This document shows, in pieces, positions 60,401 to 64,000 of a DNA stretch of 64,000 bases. Origin of the DNA: Temnopleurus reevesii (Eukaryota > Echinodermata > Echinoidea > Temnopleuroida > Temnopleuridae); NCBI GenBank assembly GCA_036244855.1, contig BQKZ01002525.1:21370-85369 (forward strand), written 5' to 3'. The translations under genes and the position numbers were made by a program. Numbering within the stretch: the stretch's first letter is position 1; each line of letters begins with the position of its first letter. The notes beneath the pieces are model-generated. The model did no database searches and had not been told where the DNA came from. It was given only the letters and a program-made list of their open reading frames with translations.

Positions 60401-61433
60401 CCCCTTTAATGCTCAGAGATACAATGTTTGTGTAAACCCATTTTTTGGAGGCAGCTTCAATTTATGCATGAATTAGTACTTTACTTAATGATTATGACAA
60501 TCTCTGTAATAACATTTATAATTCAATCACATCTGGAGCCACAGTTGTAGTAAAAATGGCACTTAATTTGAAAGAATTGTTTTCTGCTGGTAATTTCATT
60601 ATCATATATACTGAGTATTTATTCATGAAGTGGTAGAATATTAATCAAATCAGACATTGAGGTGATATTCTTAAATTAGGTTGAGAAAAAAATTGTTGGA
60701 TCATCCTTCACCGACTGTTCTCCTAAAAATATGGCCAGACCTGAAGTGTTTTCTTTCGATTTTTTCTTATTCCAGGAAACATATCACAGTAATTTCACAG
60801 TGAATTTAATAGTCACATTAAATTATTATTATTTTAATCAGTAATTTTCAACAAATGTAGAAAAAAATTGTCAATTTGTGTCAAATGATCTGAAGGGATT
60901 GAACACATGTTCTGCTGCGTGATATCACATAAAACACAAAATGTCCTTTTGAAATGATGTATGATTGTTGCGTTTAGCATGAATTATGAATCATTACAAT
61001 TGTTTTTGTTTCATTCTCTTAATGTTTTAGTTGTAGAATTTCAGGAAGGGGGGGGGGGGATTTGTTGTGCATCGTGTCATCTATTTTGGATCAATTCGTC
61101 TGAGGTTATTGTAGAATTAACACGTTGTTTGATAGGGTGCCTGTTGAATTGGCGATATCTGGGGATTTCTTTGTCTTTATGTAACAATACCCTTTAGCTT
61201 CCATAACTTGGTGAAAACACTGACAATTTGCTCTTTATTCATATTTTCTTGCAGGTGTCGACCCTCAAGAGAATGTTTACCAGCTTACCTGCCAGGGTAA
61301 TGGAACAACCCGCAATGACTGCATCATCACATACAAACTGGGCCAAACCATTAAGGTGCTGGACATCCTTACGGGGGCGGAAGCCTTCTCCCAACTCACA
61401 TGCAATAGCCAAGAGAGAGATGAGCATGGATGA
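33727..61433 (+). CDS. SWSAP1: SWSAP1 homologue (RAD51-paralogue ATPase of the SWS1 complex), six exons
   Basis: SWSAP1 is a RecA-fold ATPase that pairs with SWS1/ZSWIM7 and promotes RAD51-dependent homologous recombination in the nucleus. Exons 33727-33887 (or its twin 35091-35251), 37053-37208, 37974-38088, 40699-40775, 43095-43222 and 61255-61433 join in phase to 816 nt, 271 residues plus TGA. Walker A is GEHGSGKT (residues 50-57), split by intron 1 after the second base of Ser54. GKTALLFQCAVSLAQEGHSV parallels human GKTALLFAAALEAAGEGQGP. Walker B is VIVD (131-134). QGEFQVPHVYRHFLPSQL parallels human DVLHLALLQRYFPAQCWL. The protein is longer than human SWSAP1 (229) because of a basic N-terminus. 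Start: ATG in context aaaaaaatggc; the frame is open further upstream but has no earlier ATG. Confidence 0.93.
34345..35560. repeat. Second version of the SWSAP1 promoter/exon-1 region
   Basis: Repeats about 32950-34200 with small indels (e.g. loss of ttgttattgttattatca; gatggatacc vs gatgcgatggatacc). It starts after the N at 34277 and its contig ends at the N at 35836. Exon 1 protein is identical. Probably a second haplotype left in series. Confidence 0.85.
35091..35251 (+). CDS. SWSAP1: SWSAP1 exon 1, second version
   Basis: Same protein and donor as 33727-33887, in the repeated block closer to exon 2. Only one of the two is expected in a corrected assembly. Confidence 0.85.
36200..36630. 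repeat. Large (GAT)n microsatellite
   Basis: About 400 bases of GAT/GGT-type units with a long perfect ATG tract at about 36365-36425, in SWSAP1 intron 1. The long poly-Asp or poly-His frames are artefacts of the repeat. Confidence 0.97.
37053..37208 (+). CDS. SWSAP1: SWSAP1 exon 2
   Basis: Acceptor ...tatttacag, donor gtaagc. It encodes (S)GKTALLFQCAVSLAQEGHS, then VTYITPTKFQSLPPA and DPLLMKQINI, matching the human FLTRRPLQSMP...DPMRLQKIRFQYP segment. Confidence 0.95.
37266..37435. mobile_element. Family D TIR element (MITE, Tc1/mariner-like ends)
   Basis: Begins tacagtcaaacttttctata and ends ggacaggtttgattgta, inverted versions of one another, with internal gtagacaggtggttac. Relatives at 38103-38207 and, split by a SINE, 38391-38480 plus 38649-38661. 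No coding capacity. Confidence 0.7.
37974..38088 (+). CDS. SWSAP1: SWSAP1 exon 3 (Walker B)
   Basis: Acceptor ...tatccag, donor gtaagg, phase 0 out. It encodes (M)YFQDRSSLLSYLCGLHTK and PLPHAVIVDNIDYYATHPQ; human counterpart SLLLLDGLEEYL. Confidence 0.95.
38479..38650 (+). mobile_element. SINE-like repeat inserted in a family D element
   Basis: (aat)n, cggcttttatatagcgctta, attattaccctggctttagc, tttcaaggaataaatattcc, gccgggtacccagg. The family D element ends before it (gtggttgcaaat) and resumes after it (tttgactgtagat). Confidence 0.75.
39079..40575 (-). mobile_element. Degraded non-LTR retrotransposon (Jockey/CR1-like reverse transcriptase)
   Basis: One minus-strand frame runs from about 40575 to the stop at 39079. 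It contains SGPDNIPARLLKE, a finger motif NYRPISLTSIVCKVLE, motif A DAVLLDFSKAFDKVPHHRLL, motif B SSGIPQGTVLGPLLFLVYIN, catalytic FADDCLLYRR and a SKCEVLRVTNK segment, then the thumb. Two in-frame stops break it (TAA at 40492-40494, TAG at 40105-40107) without frameshift. The endonuclease half is missing: the 5' end stops at a G/A run near 40590. It sits antisense in SWSAP1 intron 3. RT motif spacing points to the Jockey/CR1 group; the exact clade is not decided. Confidence 0.92.
40699..40775 (+). CDS. SWSAP1: SWSAP1 exon 4
   Basis: 77 nt; acceptor ...ttttctag, donor gtaagt. It encodes ASDLPSVVSLLCSYLVDAVT and FVSNK, equivalent to human AAYLIALLLDTAAHFSHR. It leaves AG for the Arg completed by exon 5. 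Confidence 0.9.
40850..41326. mobile_element. 477-bp TIR element carrying a short ORF remnant
   Basis: Ends ttaaccgtatcagacatctgag and ctctagatgtctgatttggttaa are inverted repeats; both sides are flanked by TA, as for a TA target duplication. Inside, 41038-41244 (+) reads MSSRRALWTSDCKQTWKRPV and then FASFDDNEFDEILQDMNAKN, IKKATKQAANILKKNL. That segment resembles the N-terminal domain of QRICH1/ZMYM/KIAA1958-type (Crypton-related) proteins, from memory. The element is non-autonomous. Confidence 0.72.
41333..41470. mobile_element. 138-bp foldback element
   Basis: caatatggaccatttctttc...ggccctgagtagagtcgtat pairs with attctactcagggccatgaa...aggctagtccatattg; the centre gtattgccctcgtcttcgac/tcgggcaatac is itself a hairpin. 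It lies seven bases from the preceding TIR element. A related half is at 34278-34345. Confidence 0.85.
42363..42660 (+). pseudogene. Two decayed upstream copies of SWSAP1 exon 5
   Basis: Copy 1 (about 42363-42474) keeps the acceptor ...tcttttag, but lacks about 14 bases (ctccttgcatctgtgac region), which shifts the frame. Copy 2 (about 42573-42660) has only the 3' half, from ggagttccaagtaccccatg, and soon meets TAA. Both have gttcaa instead of gtaagt at the donor position. Confidence 0.85.
42804..42931 (+). CDS. SWSAP1: Near-intact extra copy of SWSAP1 exon 5
   Basis: Acceptor ...gtcttccag. It encodes (R)GSHNDADDDDCFLLASVT and CSSQGEFQVPHVYRHFLPSQ, 291 bases before the last copy. The donor position has gttcaa, a weak site, but the reading frame stays open right through to the donor of the next copy. 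It may be an alternative exon or a relic. Confidence 0.6.
43095..43222 (+). CDS. SWSAP1: SWSAP1 exon 5 (last and canonical copy)
   Basis: 128 nt; acceptor ...gtcttccag, donor gtaagt. It encodes (R)GSLNDADGDDCFLLASVT, CSSQGEFQVPHVYRHFLPSQ and LHIT, the strand and helix before the C-terminal sheet. It is the only one of four tandem copies with strong sites at both ends. Confidence 0.92.
43698..44265. mobile_element. Family A foldback element
   Basis: Ends ttaaaggggaattacatcca and ggttgtaattcccctttaa are inverted. Inner arms ttatgaattttcaaagtt and aactttgaaaattcataa also pair. About 568 bp with no coding capacity. Relatives: 1-246, 48636-49222 and 59511-60065. Confidence 0.85.
45726..45905. mobile_element. 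Family B palindromic repeat
   Basis: ccaggaataattttcctggt at the left, aaattatttcctgg at the right; internal blocks shared with 28970-29115, 53488-53667 and 58003-58176. Confidence 0.75.
47435..48203. repeat. Long inverted repeat, ~300-bp arms with ~160-bp spacer
   Basis: The left arm (47435-47741: gcttgacttgtgatgatcta ... gaacatactttgaatcattc) is the complement of the right arm (47903-48203: gaatgattcaaggtatgttc ... atcaccacaagtcaac). Each arm contains its own palindrome around ctgtatatgaggtcatatac. No ORF of note. Confidence 0.9.
48636..49222. mobile_element. Family A foldback element
   Basis: Ends ttaaaggggaacttcacc and ggatgaagttccccttta; long arms (aattggcaacgtacagacac... ; ...cattgccaatttaaggagcc), each including ctctccattcactttgtaca or its complement. 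About 587 bp. Confidence 0.88.
49905..50440. repeat. Tandem repeat (~160-bp unit) with poly-C, spanning a 112-N gap (50017-50128)
   Basis: gaaaatttgtagaataagat, gagagaaagcccccc and aaacctgtgacatcattctt blocks recur before and after the gap (e.g. 49949 and 50259; 50181 and 50360). Poly-C tracts at the unit junctions explain the gap. Confidence 0.8.
51261..51779. mobile_element. Family F TIR element
   Basis: Ends taaagcccaagtatagtttt and aaactttacttgggcttta are inverted; 519 bp, AT-rich, no coding capacity. Next to a second member at 51875-52482. Confidence 0.82.
51875..52482. mobile_element. Family F TIR element interrupted by the 128-bp palindrome
   Basis: Ends taaaacccaaatatagttt and aaactttacttgggctttaa; the body parallels 51261-51779 except for the inserted 51939-52066. 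Confidence 0.8.
51939..52066. mobile_element. 128-bp palindromic foldback element (second copy)
   Basis: gccccggtcacataggtccc...gggtcctatgtgaccggggc, containing gactctttgtt and aacaaagagtcggggtgaat. Same length as 14913-15040. Confidence 0.9.
53239..53478. mobile_element. Family C foldback element
   Basis: Ends cagggcgctacaaacccact and attcttgtagcaccctg; the internal gggcaagt/acttgccc motif is repeated many times in both orientations. An inverted relative lies at 58843-59051. Confidence 0.82.
53488..53667. mobile_element. Family B palindromic repeat
   Basis: cagggaataatttcacattc at the left, gaaaattacttcctgtg at the right, centre tagttgctacacaaaacatc/ttttgtgtagcaatcat as a hairpin. It abuts the family C element. 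Confidence 0.8.
53780..54010 (-). mobile_element. SINE-like dispersed repeat, reversed
   Basis: Complement of the family at 57293-57486: attgtgctgcactcaaccca, attccttgaaaggccatgcg, gccgggctaaagccatgg, gcgctatataaattgcat, then (att)n. Confidence 0.75.
57293..57486 (+). mobile_element. SINE-like dispersed repeat
   Basis: aataatatatccaatttata, tagctcatgtatccactc, attattaccctggctttagc, agcgcacttggcatttcaag, gagtgcagcacagtgtgg, aattgacgtcatgggtggga. Confidence 0.75.
57645..57820. mobile_element. 176-bp foldback element
   Basis: ggggatgttgctcaaaatca at the left pairs with gcagcttttgagcaacagcccc at the right; inner atcaactgcaact/ggcgcg motifs also pair. Flanked by TA on both sides. Members of this type have no coding capacity. 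Confidence 0.8.
58003..58176. mobile_element. Family B palindromic repeat
   Basis: gcagtgaataattttacttt ... ggaaaattattccctgtact; internal tactgtacagttctatgtga is shared with 53488-53667. Confidence 0.78.
58843..59051. mobile_element. Family C foldback element, opposite orientation
   Basis: ccctgttaggcgaccaga at the left, gggcaagtgggtttgttgca at the right; repeated acttgccc/gggcaagt motifs. Confidence 0.72.
59511..60065. repeat. Diverged family A element
   Basis: Starts ttaaaggggaacccactc and shares gatgaacaaactgaaaattt and the later ttagtttgttcatatgatct with the family; the right terminus is eroded. Confidence 0.55.
61255..61433 (+). CDS. SWSAP1: SWSAP1 exon 6 (C-terminus and stop)
   Basis: Acceptor ...ttttcttgcag. 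In phase with exon 5 it encodes (G)VDPQENVYQLTCQGNGTT, IITYKLGQTIKVLDIL and ends QERDEHG, TGA at 61431-61433. The QLTCQ...IITYKLG pattern fits the last strands of the fold (human CLEPGG...WWVTFRSDG). An 18-kb intron precedes it. Confidence 0.85.
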
Positions 61434-61624
61434 AGAAATAGTTAAGAGGGCCAATCGGAAGTGAGGTAGTAAAACACTTTCAAAACATGTTTGGAATTAA
61501 AATGTTTAAAACGCTACAATATGTTAGTTCAGTGTTCCATGCTTATGATCGGACTTAATTCCGCATGCTCACATAAAGTGTTTAACGTTTGGGTCTTGGC
61601 CAGAAAAATCAGGTTCACAGATAA

Positions 61625-61720
61625 AGAAAGAAGTTGAAGTTAAGAAAGTCAAGATAGAGAAGAGAATGGATGAAGAAGAAATCTAGAGGGTCAATCAGAT
61701 GTGAGCTGGGACAACTCTTT
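61625..61720 (+). pseudogene. Tandem partial copy of the end of SWSAP1 exon 6
   Basis: gagaatggatgaagaagaaa and tagagggtcaatcagatgtg repeat the last coding bases and following bases of exon 6 (gagcatggatgaagaaatag, taagagggccaatcggaagt) about 240 bp downstream. Confidence 0.7.
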
Positions 61721-61889
61721 TTAAGCGTTTTGGAAAAGTGTTATAATGAGAAAAGATTGAAGCTTAGCTCTGCTCTCTTATGCAGAAATACAAATTGTTA
61801 CAGGATACGCATCAGAGATTCAATGTGAGTAGCTAAAGGGCTGAACCAAATAATTTCTTGTGAGGGAAAACGTTCTGACAAAGCTTTTT

Positions 61890-62470
61890 GGTTCACTCAG
61901 TCGATTGGAAGTACAAGATGCTGAGATGCTATATTGCTAAATGCAAGACATTACAATCTCATAGCCTTCGGCCATGGGATACTAGTATAAGTCAAAAGAG
62001 GGTTTTACTTTGGAGTACACACATCAATATCATTGTGCATACATCCCTTTGCCCAAGCAAGTGCCAAATATGTTTCTAACAATACTTTGTTGTTCACCCA
62101 GTCGATTGTATACACCTCTTTGTCCAAACTTTGTTATCCAATGGTATTAGCCCTTCATTGCAATAAGATACAACAGTTGTCATAAGAAGTACACATTTTA
62201 TTTCTGGTTTTCAGTCAGGAATTTGGAGCACACACATCAAAATTATCGTGCATACACCTCTTTGTCCAAACTTTGTTATCCACTGGTATTAGCCCTTCAT
62301 TGCAATAGGATACAACACTTGTCATAGGGAGTACACATTTTATTTCTTGTTATCAGTCAGGAATTTGGAGCACACAAATATCCTTGTGCATACACCTCTT
62401 TGCCCAAACAATTTCTCGTATTCACAGATATAAGATTTGTTGCAAGGGGAACAAAAATTATATCTGAATG
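61890..62470. repeat. Tandem repeat (~140-bp unit) downstream of SWSAP1
   Basis: catacacctctttg recurs at about 62038 (variant), 62110, 62251 and 62389; tggtattagcccttcattgc, gtacacattttatttc and cagtcaggaatttggagcac recur between them. Confidence 0.88.
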
Positions 62471-62642
62471 ACAGTATTTGATTTGAAGTACACAAACAAG
62501 CTCTTTTGTGCATTGGTATTTTTGATAGATCTTCATGGCAATGCGAAACTACTTTTCTGTCATTTTTCTTCTCCAGCAATAGTAAAATACGGTCCAATTT
62601 AAGTGGATCCTTTGTTTTATTTTTTAATGTGATTGTTGGAAG

Positions 62643-62822
62643 TACAGTCTAACATCTTTATAACAAGGTCGTTGGGACCAGAGGAATTACCTTTTTATAT
62701 TGAAACATTGTTATATCAGGGTCAAAATACAATAAAATACAAAAAGATGGGATCAGGAAAAGTACCTTGCTATAACGAGAGCTCGTTCTATCAGTGCTCT
62801 TTATAACGAGGTTTGACTGTAT
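62643..62822. mobile_element. TIR element (MITE) with Tc1/mariner-like ends
   Basis: tacagtctaacatctttata at the left and ttataacgaggtttgactgta at the right are inverted; an internal cgttatatcagg/ctataacgag pairing is seen. About 180 bp, TA-flanked. Confidence 0.78.
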
Positions 62823-63454
62823 ATCAGTGCACATTTACTGTTTTCCTGTAACAATTCACTTGCATAATAAGCTCTTTGGTGTTATTGGAAGTAAGATAAC
62901 TCCGGTCATTTCCCCTTTGATAAACAAGAGCATACCAGCCAACATTAATGCATTCAGGGTACTGTTGCAAGAAAATTATGACAACTTTGCCATTGATTGA
63001 TAACTAACTACCATCACAACGAAACGCAATAGCCACTCAACATCAAGAATTCCATAGGACTTATCATGAATTTTTTATAAGTTTGATATTTTTGCTACAG
63101 GATTCTTGCTTTGTTTTGGGTTTTATTAAATTAAATAAATAAAAAGAACTGCTGAAACTTCTTATCCGATAATGGATATTAAATTCATTCAGGGAAATTA
63201 CAAAGTATGGAATGCACCTTTATGAAGTGTAGAGGATTGAGAATAGTGGGGGGGGGGGGGGGGGGGTCCTGTATTATTTTGTGGACGCGTCTTATTCATG
63301 TTAAACATTTATGACATACAATAAACTCTATTGAGTTAAAACCAACAACTTCCCAGCCTGTTTACTCAGTTGTTATATTACTGTATTTTGGATGTGATTG
63401 CTATGAAAGTTATATTGATAACTACGATGAACTTATCCTTATGATAATACTGAT

Positions 63455-63634
63455 GATGGTGATCTGATGGATATGGTCATGGTAATGTTGATGATGATGA
63501 TGATGAGGATCATGATCAGGATTATGATGGTATTTTTGTTGATGCTTATGATGACGATGATGATGATGATGATGAAAATGATGATGATACTGATGATGAT
63601 GAATATGATGATGATAATGATGATGATGATAATA

Positions 63635-63674
<40 letters not shown>

Positions 63675-64000
63675 CGACGACAATCTGATGAATGCGATCG
63701 TGGTGATGATAGTGATATTGACGATTATGGTGATTATGAGAATAATGATGGTGACGGCGATGATGCTGATGATCATGGCGATGATATATCAGGTGAATAA
63801 GAGAGAGAAGAAGAAGAAAAGAAAGAGGAGACATTATTATTTTTCATTAGTATTATTATCATTATTATTACTATTATTATTATTATTATTACTTTCATCA
63901 TCATCATTATTATTACTATTAATAAGTATTATTATCAGTATTTTCATTATTATCATTATCATTATTGTTATTATTGTTATTATTATTATTATTATTATTA
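63455..64000. repeat. (GAT)n then (ATT)n microsatellites
   Basis: GAT/ATG units to about 63790, then ATT/TTA units from 63833 to the window end. Poly-Ile, poly-Met and poly-Ser frames here are artefacts. Confidence 0.97.

Larger units (their letters stand above)
43223..61254. other. 18-kb last intron of SWSAP1, filled with repeats
   Basis: No other exon recognised on either strand. Apart from the elements listed separately I see AT-rich sequence, a pyrimidine-rich stretch at 45165-45420, short tandem arrays and a 112-base gap. Confidence 0.7.

Overview
This window is AT-rich, repeat-dense, intron-rich animal DNA. Its TIR/foldback elements, tRNA-headed SINEs, trinucleotide microsatellites and high allelic variation suggest an echinoderm or a close marine invertebrate deuterostome, perhaps a sea urchin. 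The group is an inference; no species marker was seen. There are no prokaryotic features, CRISPR arrays or rRNA genes.

Two real genes are present, head to head. (1) On the minus strand (about 29.8 to 3.7 kb) lies the homologue of ZFC3H1, the nuclear adaptor of the PAXT RNA-exosome targeting connection. I could reconstruct 22 exons with splice phases that agree throughout (about 2,057 codons). They include the E/K-rich coiled coil, the C-x7-C-x4-C-x3-H zinc finger and the C-terminal HAT-like helical repeats. The 5' exon(s) are missing, perhaps in the N gap at 30908-31589. The last exon(s), for about the final 100 residues, were not found. (2) On the plus strand (33.7 to 61.4 kb) lies the homologue of SWSAP1, the RAD51-paralogue ATPase that partners SWS1/ZSWIM7 in homologous recombination. 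It has six exons and 271 codons, with an intact Walker A (GEHGSGKT) and Walker B (VIVD). Its last intron is 18 kb and full of nested transposable elements.

The assembly is a mosaic. Single-N joints at 17946, 21645, 23210, 34277 and 35836 bracket blocks that repeat nearby sequence: 17947-20832 repeats 5214-8099; 21646-23209 is a second version of 23211-25469; 34345-35560 repeats about 32950-34200. These are most likely unmerged haplotypes or misplaced contigs, so repeated exons should not be read as extra gene copies.

The most unusual signal is a recurring pattern. At least six exons (four of ZFC3H1, two of SWSAP1) are flanked by tandem, decaying copies of one end of the exon plus its adjoining intron or 3' flank, often with a period near 190 bp (about 291 bp in SWSAP1). 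At the five internal exons the copies keep a recognisable splice site: donors where the 3' exon end was copied, acceptors where the 5' end was copied. In SWSAP1 two exon-5 copies are joined by an open in-frame spacer. The remaining DNA holds a degraded Jockey/CR1-like LINE, several families of palindromic or TIR elements, SINE-like repeats and microsatellites.
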